DNA from: Palaemon carinicauda
Lineage: Eukaryota > Arthropoda > Malacostraca > Decapoda > Palaemonidae
Length of the DNA: 64,000 nucleotides
Assembly: GCF_036898095.1 (NCBI RefSeq)
Contig: NC_090731.1
Location: 150,463,402 to 150,527,401, forward strand
Direction of reading: 5' to 3'
Positions 52,440 to 64,000 of this stretch are shown here, piece after piece (positions within the stretch are counted from its first letter, which is position 1; every line of letters begins with the position of its first letter). Below the pieces are notes generated by a model. It was not told the DNA's origin. It made no database searches and worked only from the letters and a program-made list of their open reading frames with translations. A program made the position numbers and the translations under genes.

Positions 52440-52790
52440 AACAAGCCTTTAAAGTAGTCCCCTGCTCTTAAAGGCGAAGCTGTAGGTTGATTTACATGCT
52501 GGAAGCTTCGCTCCTTGATGGGCCGTACATAATCCTGGCAGCCCATGAGAACCCAGCAGCGTAAGCCGGCGAACAATAATTTCGGCGTTTTACAGCGGAG
52601 GCAGCCCTCACCTCACCTTGTGACCTGAAAGGACTTTAGAGGGAGGGCCACTAGGGGGGTGGCGGGTGGGGGGTGGGGGGTTGACCTCGCATATAGAAGC
52701 CAAAGTGCTTACATAACACGACGCGATCATCTCCCCCGACCCTACGACGAAGACCACGTTTCACATACCAAGTAGCAGAGAAGAAGTGAG
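52440..52790. other. GC-richer block, unidentified
   Basis: Higher GC than the surroundings, with a G-rich run (GGGGGGTGGCGGGTGGGGGG) at 52654-52681. No open frame of note and no repeat that I recognise. Confidence 0.4.
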
Positions 52791-53260
52791 GTTATATAGT
52801 TCTGTGTTGCAAGGAGCTCTCGAGTCGCTGATTGGAATGAGGGAAGAAGTTTTTTTGTTTACATTATGCCATGAATGTTCAGCTAGCTTCCCTTTAGTAG
52901 ATTTTCAACTTCTTGTAGAGATTTTATTTTTTCTGGTTACTTTTATTTGCAACAATACAGAAGGATGTAATAAACGAAAAATGATCAAAAACAAGTAAAG
53001 CGGAGTTTGTATTCGTTAAGGATACTTAAAGGTAATGGATATTTGATGTAAGTATTTATATCATCCTGAGAGGTTTGGGTATCTTAAGAAATAGCACCGA
53101 TGGGGGTGGAAACCTTTTCAAAGCGTTAACTTTATCTGCCATCTAAATCCATATGCTCCCGGGACCCGGGTCTTCCTTTTCTTTACAACAACAATTGCTA
53201 TCTAAAGTTACCTATACCATCACCTTTAGCAATAAAAGTTTTTATCTGCTCGTCTTTATC

Positions 53261-53261
53261 C

Positions 53262-53329
<68 letters not shown>

Positions 53330-53444
53330 GCTGAAGAGGCACTTTGAAAAAAAAAATGCGAAAGCTCCGGCCACTTTCTAATTGCATATACTTGTGGATT
53401 TTAATACCTGAGATCAACAGACACGGCATGGAGTTTTATGCAAG

Positions 53445-53499
<55 letters not shown>

Positions 53500-53593
53500 C
53501 ATCTGCGTTTACATATTTATTTACCTGTTTGTTCGTCTGTTATCTATTTAATTTATTTATCTATTTAACGTTTGTGTGTGTGTGTGTGTGTGT
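53261..53593. repeat. Two (ATT)n tracts and a (TG)n tract
   Basis: (ATT)n at about 53261-53330 and 53447-53499, (TG)n at 53572-53593. Leu-rich and Tyr-rich open frames over them are artefacts. Confidence 0.95.
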
Positions 53594-53789
53594 AAGCAGG
53601 ATTACATCAAAATTCATTGTCAGATTTTCACCAAATTTTAACAACGGATAGGCATAATGCTCCTGAAGAACCCAGTAGAGTTTGAAGGTGATCTGAATCA
53701 AGATCACGATTCTGGTTAATATTGTACTGTAGATACTTTCACGGGTAACATAATAGGGTAAGCTTGGTCCGTAGACTTGAGTAAAATGT

Positions 53790-55260
53790 TACCAATCTTC
53801 AATAGTAGTGGTCTGAAATCTCTAGAGAGAACATTCAGACAGGAAAGCAGATGAGGCTGACAAAGCTATAAATTCAGGGAGTGGATATGGTGTAATAATT
53901 GCTCATAGAATTATTAATAAAATTTCTACGGGGGCAAGGAAGAAGAAGAATAAACCCATCGTAAAGAGAGATGGATTTGTTATAACAACAGAAGATGATC
54001 AAAGGCAACGTTGGATGGAACACTTTAGTGAGGTCAGGAATAGGAGATATAAGGGGAATAATTTCATTAATATACTTGAAATTGGTGAAGACCTTTATGT
54101 GCCCATGAATGAATTCAGTGTATTTGAAGTCGAACCTATTATTAAAAACTCAGGAGATTGAAAGCCCCTGAATACGATGGAATAACTGCTTAGATAATAT
54201 TGACCGAAAATGAGGTGCCTCCCACAATACTTAAAAGATTATTTTGTAGAATGTGGCGTGAAGAGACAAAACCTGACGAATGGGAGTTAGTAATGTTGGT
54301 GAAGATGGCAAAAAAGGAGATCTAACTGATTACAATAATTACAGAGGCATAACACTTACGTTAGTTGTTATGAAAATATATAGAATGCTTATTCTAAAGA
54401 GACTAGAGAGAAAGATTGATGAAAAGCTGAGAGATCAACAAGTAGGATTTTAGAACAGGTAGAAGTTGTACTGACCAAATTTTCATTTTAAGACATGTTG
54501 CACAGCAATGCATAGAATATAGAAATCCACTTCTGATGGAATTTGTGGACTATGAAAAAGCCTTTGACAGTGTACACCAGCCAGTTTTGTGAAGTCCTGT
54601 GTTATTATGGAATTCTTTTTAAAATGTAACTTTGATCAAGTCAGGTCATGAGCATAGCAAGTGCAAAGTTAAATGTTAGTGGAGTCCTATAGAATTAATT
54701 TCCAGTAAACATTGCAGTACTCCAAGGGAATGTGTTGTCACCTTTGTTGTTTATCTTCCTCATGGATTTTGTAATGCATAAAACAGTTGGGGATGGCGGA
54801 GAGGGATTGGACTAGATTGGTAATAAGAAATTAGCTGACCTTGAGTATGCTGATGATGCTGTCCTTATCATCAAAACACCACAGGATTTGCAATGCTTGC
54901 TTACCAGAATGCAGGAAATTTTCACATGTGGTTAGGCTCAAGATAAATAGAAAGACAGAAACGATGAGAACGGAATATGCAATGGAAGATGAAATATCAC
55001 TAGATGGAGAAAGGATTAATGAGGTAGAATAATTTAATTATTTAAGAACTGATCTATGATACAGGTTCTTTAGAATTTGAGTTTAATGAAAGATTGAAAA
55101 AAAAAAGAAAAAAAATCAGACAACGGCTAGCTTAAGTAAAATTTGGAAGTAAAATCACCCGAAACTACATTTAAAAATCAAGCTATATATCACTTTAGTG
55201 AGATCGGCGTTACTGTATGGAGATGAGTCGTTGTATGACTTATCATAAGTTAAAACGATT
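53790..55260 (+). pseudogene. RTE-like non-LTR retrotransposon fragment (RT)
   Basis: Plus-strand pieces: TTEDDQRQRWMEHFSEV (54000), a QVGF-type block with a following RSCTDQIF near 54440-54480, FVDYEKAFDSVHQP (54540-54580, catalytic Asp block), PLLFIFLMDFV (54740) and LEYADDAVLIIKTPQ (54840-54890, YADD). Then a thumb remnant. Many shifts and stops. Confidence 0.78.
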
Positions 55261-56310
55261 TTTGATGAATTTCTGCTGATAACAGAATTTTTAATAAATC
55301 GATATAACATATAAGGAAGATTCAATTTTTATTGGACTTTCCTGTTGAGCGTTCCGCTGCAATAAAAATAATTATTGATTATGAGCATTGTCTCCGCTTC
55401 TGTCATTTTGAATAATTACAATAATTGATACAAAAAAAACTTTAATATTTAAAGTGTTTCCACTTATAAGACCAATATCAATCTATTGAAAGATTTTACT
55501 GCCATTTTCTGAATTGCCCTTTGCTCTTTTAGGTAATTGAATGAGCAAACAACTATAAACTAATGGTTTACCCGAATAGCGTGTTCCTATTGGCTAATTC
55601 AATCGAAAACCTATGCTCCAAATTTCCTCAAAACTAGATTCAACCAGTATTTTATGCTTAAATTAGCCTCACTGGGGCTATCTATTGGCATCTTTAACAT
55701 GTAATTCAATCTCCATGGAAATTGTTGCATTCGTTCTTTAAAGATACGTGGCAAATCCCTCATACGAATGTGTGAGAATAAATACTATGAAGTAAAAATA
55801 TATATGATAAAAATACCAAAATTAGAAGTATCTTAACAAATATAAGAAATCTTGGAGGGTATTCTCGACGAGAGTTCGGAGAACATTGGATTGGCATAGC
55901 GAGCAGAGGGGTTTAGAATTGTCAATACTTTAAGCGGAGGGATATTCTATAATGAAAAGTAAGTAGTAATTTCGATAATATAATAAAGAAAAAACATGTA
56001 GCCTATATATATAAATTACCATTCCACCATCTTGCTAAAATGATCATGAAGAGATTATTTAATATAATTCTTCTTGTAATGCTAGTTGAACCATGTCTAC
56101 TTCATATAATTGAAAATAGGCTTTAGTTGCATATATGAAGAGAGCTAATTCATTAAGGCTGTGGCGAGGACATATAATTATTCACAAAATCTTCCATCTA
56201 AAAGGACTATCAGCAGGCAACAATATATCGTAAACTAATTTTATCTGGGTGCTAATTGTGGGGTAAACCAAGAACATCATAAACATGGCTGCAATTGTCC
56301 ATGATGCAGA
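55261..56310. other. AT-rich region without a recognised gene
   Basis: About 1 kb with no exon, repeat or transposon motif that I can support. Confidence 0.45.
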
Positions 56311-56317
56311 CATTATT

Positions 56318-57053
56318 TCAAAGATAATTAAAGTTAAATCCTACTTTAGTTATATTTTGGTTTTCAATTTGTATAAGTATTGTATAAGTGTTGTGTAGGC
56401 CTACTGATGTCTTCTTTCCAAGAGTTGACTCTATTGTACCCAACACACGTATAAATGCATTGACCTTGAACTTGTCTCTTGGCTCAATGTTCTCTAAAGC
56501 ACCATCCTCATCTTTCACATATGCATTCTTCTAGAACCATTTTTCTTGTAATCAACATTAGGAAAATTTTCCTTTGTCAGTTCTTCAAAATAATCGAAAG
56601 GATCATTGGTACCTTTAAAAAAAAACCCTGAAGTGGAGTATACAATTTCCTACATAGGCCTACATCTAGACTTACCTTGGAGTCTTGCAGTGATTGACCA
56701 GTCTTATGGAATTCATTTAATAAAGAACTCCACAAAAATAGCATTACCATTAATTCAAACTCCTCCGTTTTAGTCATAATGTTTATAGCTTGATTTCTTG
56801 CTTCGCCTTTCTTTGTAGTATCAATATGTAGATGATGCAAATCGGGAATTATTCCATCATAACTGTCAAATATTGCACTTTGGCCATCGGATGTGCTTCC
56901 CATCTGGTCATTTACAAAGACTTTGGAGCTTTAGAATCACCTTTGAAGAATGACAGCAGTACTGTTCATCTATTTACAGATAATAAAAAAAAATTATATT
57001 TCTTGAACAATTCCACAAAAATGTTTACAGCATCAAAGCAACAGTACGTCTAA
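56318..57053 (-). pseudogene. hAT/ZMYM1-like transposase fragment
   Basis: The minus strand reads SLCMTRWEAHPMAK near 56890-56930 (family block S-L-x-x-T-R-W), FELMVMLFLWSSLLNEFHKT and SLQDSKVSLDVG (56640-56760), NDPFDYFEELTKENFP (56560-56600) and DKFKVNAFIRVLGTIESTLG (56400-56470). This order fits the DUF4371/hAT-like domain of ZMYM1-type proteins, which are mostly transposon-derived. Frameshifts are present. A decayed host gene of the same family is possible but less likely. Confidence 0.55.
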
Positions 57054-57249
57054 TTAATACTATTTCTCCTATTTCGAATGGTGTGAGTGTAAACTCCGAA
57101 AAACGGAAGATATTTAAAAGTCGTACTGAACATGCATATGATTCTTAACCTTGTGACTGGCTTTTAAAATCAATAATATAATCATATTTCAACATATAAG
57201 AAGAAAACCTCTGCCGATATACATTTTGAAAAGAATAGTTTGCCCAAAA

Positions 57250-57700
57250 TTTTAGTGCTGGCGAACGAATCGGTTGGCAGCCATTCAGTTGTTCGAGTCT
57301 TTTGTTTAATGTTTACATCCGCCGCTTTGTCTTTACGGCGCCCATGTCAAGTTTGAAGTTGAACTTATCCCGAGTGTTCTCTGTTTATTTTAAAAGTTTA
57401 TTGGCCTTTTTAGAAATTGTTAATACTCGAGACGATGTCGAGAAGTGATAATGAGTGTCCTGATATTTGTGGCTGTATTAGTGAGGAGTCGTTTACAAGT
57501 ATTCATAGAAAATCCAGCGCTTAATGAAGAGTGTTTACTGTGATGCATTCTGGTGCAGCCTACAAAGTTTGTAGGAAAGGGTTTGCAATAATGCATGGTG
57601 TTAGTAGGCCTAGGATGAAGTACAAACTGGTACTCCAGCCACCGGATCCGCTTGTTGTAAACTTCTGCCAGCTGTCCAGCTACTCACTTCGCGGCTGAAT
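57250..57700. other. Unassigned block with a short coding-like start
   Basis: Plus strand: MSRSDNECPDICGCISEESF begins at 57434 and stops after about 29 codons. GC is higher than around it. It may be the 5' part of a gag or a first exon, and I cannot place it. Confidence 0.3.
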
Positions 57701-58582
57701 GTAAGTGTGACCATTCTTCTTTTGCATGCTGTTTTGTTATTATTATTAATGTTACTCTTCGTTCTTTGCATGCTAGTTTTAATATTATTGATTGATTTTA
57801 TCAGTAGTATCAATATTATTTTATTGCTTGTGTCCTTATAATGTATGTAATAAGGGTTAACAGTACCACATTTTTGTTAACTTTAGTACTGTTGTTCATC
57901 TATGTGGCGATCAATTATGCAATTATTCATGTGCCATGTGATTAATCATGCCATCAATCATGTCTAATGTGATTATCATACCATCAACCATGTGCCTGGG
58001 CATTCTATGGACACAAACATTCATTTAAACCTAGCCTGATGCAAGTTTTTTACTAATTTGGTTATCATTCGTACAATCCATCATGACATGCATGTGCCAT
58101 ACTATCAATCATACCATAAATCATGTGCCAATCAATTAATCAATCATACGTGTGATTAACTTATGCTAGATCACTGCTGGGATCTAAAGTATCCAAAAAA
58201 AAAAAAATGGAAATACTTTTGAAAAATAAGGTTGTGGTAGGGATTTAAACCAAATATTGTAGCTATTGTGTAAATTACAATCAATATCACGAAATTATTG
58301 TCGTTATAACATTAACGAAAAGTCAAACCAGATGAAAATATTCTGTGATGTAAGAGCAACGGATGATGAATAATAATGTTCAAACTACCGATATGATGTA
58401 ATTCATAATATTGTTAACAGATGGTAGTTTTAAAACCATTGCATTATTCTAGTTCCTTTGTATTGTATTATTTAGAAATATGCACACCGTTTTTTTCGGG
58501 GCCGCAAGAAAGTGGGGCCCCCAAGTTATAGCTTGTTTAGCTTATTTATGTAAATCCTCACTGCTAAACTAAGACCTCACAT

Positions 58583-58658
<76 letters not shown>

Positions 58659-59184
58659 CTGTATGTATGTTGCTATTACCTTTTGATTTTTTAATCTCCA
58701 TTTTATTTATCGCTCTCAATATCATTAGCTCTACGATTGTGACTATAAAATAAGCGCACAGAAAGGAGAGTGGAAGTGGCCATCACCACTTCCATTCTTC
58801 AAGAGCAATCTGGAACTTTGGCATTCAGGAGGATTGCCAACTTGCCAAGTACACTACCCATTTAACATACTCAGTAACCTTAGGCCTACAACGAACTAAG
58901 AAAGTGTGGAAATTTACCAACTTGAGTATGTTACATGATGTGGATAACCTGTGTGGAACGCCTTCTGCAAAATAGTTGTGATTTATGGTTAATCTCTAGT
59001 CACTTACATTAATAGGCTATTAGTTTTCCGCTAGGTAGTCTATTATATATATATTATAACCTACTTAATATTAAATATTTTAACATTACAGCCTAGTAGA
59101 TTTGATAATGTAACCTGTTAGATTTATCTTACCTCACAACTAGGCCTATGCAGTAGTATATGAAAACTTCAAAGTATAATAACG
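57701..59184. other. AT-rich region with a (GA)n microsatellite
   Basis: (GA)n at 58587-58654. A stretch at 57905-58150 repeats ATCATG/CCATCAAT words loosely. No gene seen. Confidence 0.6.
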
Positions 59185-59561
59185 TTTTTTTTTCTTTTTA
59201 AATTTTTTTTTCTTTTTATTAAAAAGTTAAATTACATCTTCTTTACAATCACAATATTTACAGTATAATTACATTTAATTGCATTTATCTATAAACAAAT
59301 CCATCTAATTTAACAATTTACAACATCACACATCTTGATTTTAATTTTTAATTATTCAAAAACAATAATTTATATACTTTTTGGTGAACATTTTATTCAT
59401 TTTTTCTTTATAGATATTTTTCAAAAGCCACCGATCATATTGAAATTTACTCTTAAGAAATGCATATGTTTCCTCTTTCGTATATCGTTTCTTCTTACTG
59501 ACCCAAACAGCATATAAATAACCAACAATCAATAGTGGCGCTGTTGTAATCCTTTTTCGTC

Positions 59562-62500
59562 CTATATCTGTAATCGAACATTAATGTGTTGAAAAAAATT
59601 GTCCCTGTTTATGTCACAAGTATGAAATAATACACTTTTGACATACATCAATATTGTCTGGATGTGCCTACAAAAGTAAAATATATGCAAACTGTATTCA
59701 ACATCATCGCAATGATCACATTTATCACTGTCTCTGATATTCAACATTTTCAGACGATTATTTGTCGCCAAAGTTCCATGAGCATATTTAAAGGCAAACT
59801 CTCTCTCCATGATGCCAATGAAAGGTTTGTTTATGCTGTCCCATACCATTTTCCAGTCCAAAAGTGGATAACTCCCTTCAATTTTTGGGACACTCTCTGG
59901 CCTTATAAAATTATAACAGTCTTTAGAACTTAAGTTAGGAAATTTTGCATGGTGATAAACTTTTCTGATTACATTAATTGCAACTGAATAAAATGATGCT
60001 GACACAAATGAAAACTCATATATTTCCTTCAAGTCCAACAAAAAACTAATTCTCATCTTGCAATAGAAATTACTCAAACCAATACCATTTCTAATACCAT
60101 TTAGAGCTGTCGAACTGAAAATCGCCAAGGACTTAAAATAAACATTTATAATACCCAATCCACCTTTCTCTTTCGACAAACAAAGAGTATCTCTACCTAC
60201 AGGATGGTATGTTCCTTGCCATATATATCGGAATACATGCATATTTATTTGAGCAATGTACTTTTTCAAAGGAGGCAAAGTGTGTGATATATACCAAACT
60301 TTGGACAAAACTAGTGAATTAACAATAATAGCTTTTTGGAAAATAGATAATTGTCTTTGACTTAGCATATCTATGGATATTTTAATATTTTGAGTAAGGC
60401 GAGACCAATTTTCTTCACATGTAACCTCAAAATCACTATGATAAACTATACCAAGAATTTTGATACTTTCAACAGTTTTCAACCAACTGATAGGCCAAAT
60501 TTTTCGGTTTTCCCATTTCCCAAACCCAATTATACTAGTTTTGTCCTTGTTTAGCTGTGCACCTGTCGCAAGTTTAAACCATTGTACTTCTTTATAACAT
60601 TCTCTAACTGAATCATCAGTTGACAAGATCACGGATGAGTCATCTGCATAACCTTGCAGGCATATATTTACATTGTTTGGAAGGCTAGGCCCTATTATCT
60701 TGTTATTGCTCTTTATTGCTCTATACAAAGGTTCTTGAAATATACAATATAACAGCATTGACATAGGGCAGCCTTGTCTTACTGACCTTTTGATACAAAA
60801 AGTTGAACTCATAAACCCATTTACCAAGATACTACTTACACAATTTTTGTACAATATTCTAACTAGAGCCACAAATTCATCTGGTAAACCAAATTTCTTC
60901 ATCACTTTAAAAACAAAATCCATATTAACTCTATCAAAAGCCTTAGACCAGTCTAAGCTTAGAATTACTAAGTCTTCACTCTTTTGTTTTGTATGAAAAA
61001 TTACATCTCGAATCGTATTATTACAATTAACAATCGACCTTTCCTTCACTGCACAATATTGTTCTGGGAAGACAATCATCCCAATAACACATCTCAATCT
61101 GTTTGCTAATACCTTAGCAAAGATTTTATAGTCAACATTCAGAAGGGATATAGGTCTCCAGTTCTCCACCAACGATAAATCTATTTTAGCTAATAATTTT
61201 ATTACACCCAAATTTTGACTATCTGACATATATTTCATAGTCACATTGGATTTGAACACTTCCATAACGTCAGATTTTATTAAAGACCAAATTTTTTTGT
61301 AGAATTCTATAGGAAATCCATCATACCCTGGTGATCTTCCTTTACACATACTCTTGATAGCATCAAAAACCTCAATTTCCTCTAATTCTCTACTTAACAA
61401 ACTTACATCTTCTTGGTTTAGGACAGAATGGCATAGGTTAAGAAAATAATCTTGACTTTTTACCTGACCAGTTACCTTACTAAAAATTTTTTCAAAGTAC
61501 TCCTTTATAAAAACAGAAATTCCCTCTGTGCTTTCTACAATGGAACCATCTGCTTTTTTAATGTTAGTAATGCGTGTATGACTTCTTTTTCTCAGCACCA
61601 AGTAGATGTGCAGATATTTTTCCCCAGTTGTACGATCATTTAGTTTGGCTCTTATCTTTATACCTTCTAATATTTCATTCTGGATGTCACAAATCCTATT
61701 CTTGAGAATCTTAATATTTTCATAATTTACACTAGTTTTATAGTTGATATCATAAAGTTGACGCAATCTTGTTTGTAATAAGTTCAGCAATTCATATTTT
61801 TCTTGAGAAATATTTTTACATAATTTGACAAAGAATTTTTTACATTGTGATTTTGCCTAGTCCCACCATGAAAGTATGTTATCAAATGTACCCTTTTTCT
61901 GCTTTATAAACTGCCATACATGTAAAAGAAATTCTTCAATTTCATCAGAATCTAAAACTTTAACATTCAACTTCCAATACCCTGTGCCAGTTTTTGTGTG
62001 TTTATGTTTAATTTCAAAACAACCATACTATGATCTGAAAAACTTATTGGAATGGTGTCTACAGATGGTATATTATCAAATAATTTTACCGTATAAATCC
62101 TGTCTATTCTGGATCCATAGATTTTGCGTATATAAGTGTATTCTAATATCCTGTTTGTGAATTTGTAATTATCTTTCAGAGCAAGGTTTTCCACTAGAGT
62201 ACTCATAGACTTAGACAGTAAGGCTTTGTTATTATTACTGCAATCTCTTGTGCATGTTATACAGTTGAAATCACCTCCAAAAATAAGATAATCAATATTA
62301 TGTCGTAGGTAATACAATATTTCATTCCTGAAAAAGTCTTCCCTTTCAGCAAATTTACTTGCACCAGATGGAGCATACACATTTATAATATTTAATAATG
62401 CAGTTATTGTAACATACCCTTACACCAATAATTCTATCGTTAGTACCAATCTCCTTGGTTAAAAGTTTAACATTTGTTTTCTTATTTATACAAATCATTG

Positions 62501-62702
62501 TACCTCCTTTTAAATTGATTGATGGATTGAACACTATACACATAAAATTAGTGAGATAACTCAACCTTGAAATATCTTTTACGTTATGTTCTTGAATCAA
62601 CAGAATATCAATTTTATAGTACATCATAAGGGACTCAACTTTCATTTGTTTAATTACCTCATTTAAGCCTTTAATATTTAAAGTGGCAACAGAAAGAGCC
62701 AT
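59562..62702 (-). pseudogene. Tx1/L1-type ORF2, endonuclease and reverse transcriptase, broken
   Basis: The start near 62702 (MALSVATLNIKGLNE) is typical of L1/Tx1 ORF2. Endonuclease: LIQEHN, GGDFNCI, SRIDRIY, SFSDHSMV, with a frame change near 62370. A frameshift near 62000 and a TAG at 61858-61860 (in WWD-stop-AKSQ) precede the RT. The RT frame 59562-61790 is open for 742 residues: RSPGYDGFPIEFYK, NWRPISLLNVDYKIFAK, SLDWSKAFDRVN, VRQGCPMSMLLY, GYADDSSVI; C-terminal Cys/His motif CDHCDDVEYSLHIFYFCRH. Three lesions in about 1,050 codons indicate a modest age. Confidence 0.9.
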
Positions 62703-62800
62703 TACAACAACGAACACTGAAACAATTACGTTTTCTTTTTCTTTGACAACCTATCTTTTCCATTCATTTTCTCTTCCTTCCTTTTTTCTTTATTGGATTT

Positions 62801-64000
62801 TCATCTAATTAACTGTAATTTACCTACAGTATCTAAATCTATGTTCCACTGGCCTTTTGGCATCACGTCTGAACCTTTATCATCATTTTTCAAATCGTCT
62901 TCAATATCACTGACTTTATTTACCTCTACATCCATGTCACGTTCTTCAGTAGCCCCATCCACTGATTCATCATCCCTATGCACTGAAACCGCTATTTTGA
63001 TTTCCTTAAGATTTTTCGGTTCTTCATTGACATCATCCTCAACGGGAAAGAGATTTTCAACTGTATAAGGAATGTGAGGTTCATCTTGTGATGGAAGCCC
63101 CTTATCCTCAGTTATTTCGGTAACTTGAGAAGCTCCTTCAGGTGCACTTTTTATTGCAAAGATGTCACTATCACTGTCGGTATCTGTTAAATTATCACCA
63201 TTACTAGGAACATGACCCTCCAGGTCACGTGATCGACCTTCTATTTCGACTGAGTGTTGATGAACAGCAACATCATCAACATTCTTGGATGAGGGAATGG
63301 TCACTAGTTGTTCTCCTACTACTTCGCATAAGTCTTCTATCTGGTCCTCTCCGTGGTTGCTGGATTCTTTTTTATCATTTTCAATACTCTTTCCATCACA
63401 TGGCTGCTCCACATTTCCTTCATTACCTGTTGCCAGTTGAACATCAGGAGTACCCTCTTCTTCCGATATCCGACCCTTATCAGAATCCTTGCCGGGCATT
63501 GCTGGGAAATCATTCAAATTAAAAATATTTAACTTAGGCTCACTATCCATATTACAGTTAACTGCCATATGAGAGTCTCTTCCGCACTTGTAACACGTCT
63601 TTTTCTGGCCATTATATAAAAACACAACATTATAACCACAAATATTGATGGAGGATAGGATATTTTTCTTTATTTCCATCTTCACAGTGCGGGTTCCATT
63701 TTCTAGACCACTCGTTCTCCCATGAGAAAAGGTATTATGTCTGAGATGAAGAACTTTTCCATACTGTTCGAGGACACTAATTAAAAGGGAGTCTTCTATA
63801 TCAAAATGTGCATAACGTATTGCTACGTAAGTATATACACTGCTCAAATTTACTACTAGGGCCTGTTCGCCATTACCGAAATGAATCACTTTGTCTTCGT
63901 ACTCTCGTATAAAGAAATCAAAAACCTTCTCCTCAATAAATTTCACAGGCACTCTGTTATTTGGTATGTTCTGAAACCCTCGTATGTCTTTTTCACTTAT
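62801..64000 (-). CDS. Tx1/L1-type ORF1, partial, zinc-knuckle protein
   Basis: Open from the right edge (first codon 64000-63998) to TGA at 62801-62803, at least 399 residues; the start lies outside. The N-terminal part is an RRM-like fold (FIEEKVFDFFIREYEDKVIH, ...YTYVAIRYAHFDIED). The zinc knuckle CYKCGRDSHMAVNC is at about 63590, followed by a long acidic, Ser/Asp-rich tail. It binds the element RNA. No stop or frameshift is seen in the part present. ORF2 starts about 100 bp downstream. Confidence 0.85.
   Translation of the reverse strand: MSEKDIRGFQNIPNNRVPVKFIEEKVFDFFIREYEDKVIHFGNGEQALVVNLSSVYTYVAIRYAHFDIEDSLLISVLEQYGKVLHLRHNTFSHGRTSGLENGTRTVKMEIKKNILSSINICGYNVVFLYNGQKKTCYKCGRDSHMAVNCNMDSEPKLNIFNLNDFPAMPGKDSDKGRISEEEGTPDVQLATGNEGNVEQPCDGKSIENDKKESSNHGEDQIEDLCEVVGEQLVTIPSSKNVDDVAVHQHSVEIEGRSRDLEGHVPSNGDNLTDTDSDSDIFAIKSAPEGASQVTEITEDKGLPSQDEPHIPYTVENLFPVEDDVNEEPKNLKEIKIAVSVHRDDESVDGATEERDMDVEVNKVSDIEDDLKNDDKGSDVMPKGQWNIDLDTVGKLQLIR

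Larger units (their letters stand above)
59185..64000 (-). mobile_element. Tx1/L1-type non-LTR retrotransposon (5' end outside window)
   Basis: Minus strand. The 3' end is marked by an A-rich tail, seen as T runs at 59185-59218. ORF2 lies at 59562-62702 and ORF1 at 62801-64000, still open at the right edge. ORF2 has endonuclease and RT but no RNase H, and ORF1 has a single CCHC knuckle, which fits the Tx1/L1 group. Confidence 0.85.

Overview
This is eukaryotic genomic DNA, most likely from a decapod crustacean (shrimp, prawn, crab or crayfish). The evidence is the very high load of DIRS-like tyrosine-recombinase retroelements, pogo/Tigger DNA transposons, a tRNA-derived SINE and short interspersed repeats that I recognise from decapod genomes, plus long (GA)n, (ATT)n and (AT)n microsatellites. 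There are no bacterial operons, and the only host gene I can support is split by introns.

Host gene. Two spliced exons on the minus strand encode the N-terminus of a USP30-like mitochondrial deubiquitinase. Exon 1 (42186-42309) gives a short N-terminus, one membrane helix and a basic stretch. Exon 2 (27120-27275) gives the USP Cys-box with the catalytic cysteine. Intron 1 is about 14.9 kb and packed with nested transposons. Exon 3 is not seen, so intron 2 probably fills 1-27119 and runs out of the window.

Layout. 1-4692: DIRS-like element A1 (minus, left end outside the window), inserted in the 3' region of Tigger T1. 4693-6850 and 13322-13555: Tigger T1 (minus, broken), split by a nearly complete I-type non-LTR retrotransposon (6851-13309) with a 12-bp target-site duplication and a candidate HDV-like ribozyme at its exact 5' end. 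13556-18965: DIRS-like B (plus). 18966-25699: DIRS-like C (minus), tail to tail with B. 25700-27022: a ~310-bp mini-element flush against a deleted DIRS element D. 27120-27275: USP30 exon 2. 27488-39034: Tigger T2 (minus), opened next to its start codon by a second mini-element (itself split by an intact Tigger, T3, 30002-32506) and by DIRS-like A2 (32512-38751). 39090-40960: RTE-like and DIRS fragments. 42186-42309: USP30 exon 1, with a CRE-type palindrome upstream. 42720-47250: degraded non-LTR element with CCCH zinc fingers. 49070-53600: SINEs, short repeats and microsatellites. 53790-57053: RTE-like and hAT/ZMYM1-like relics. 59185-64000: Tx1/L1-type element (minus) running off the right edge.

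Most interesting: (1) the USP30 exons hidden in the transposon field; (2) the candidate HDV-like ribozyme whose cleavage position coincides with the retrotransposon/TSD junction; (3) two unrelated ~306-310-bp mini-elements, each carrying an inverted copy of a DIRS element's 5' end and each abutting the left inverted repeat of that same DIRS element; (4) an intact Tigger with matched ends and a C-terminal PCNA-binding-like motif; (5) a conserved Cys-spacing motif at the N-terminus of DIRS gag proteins. All coordinates for degraded elements are approximate.
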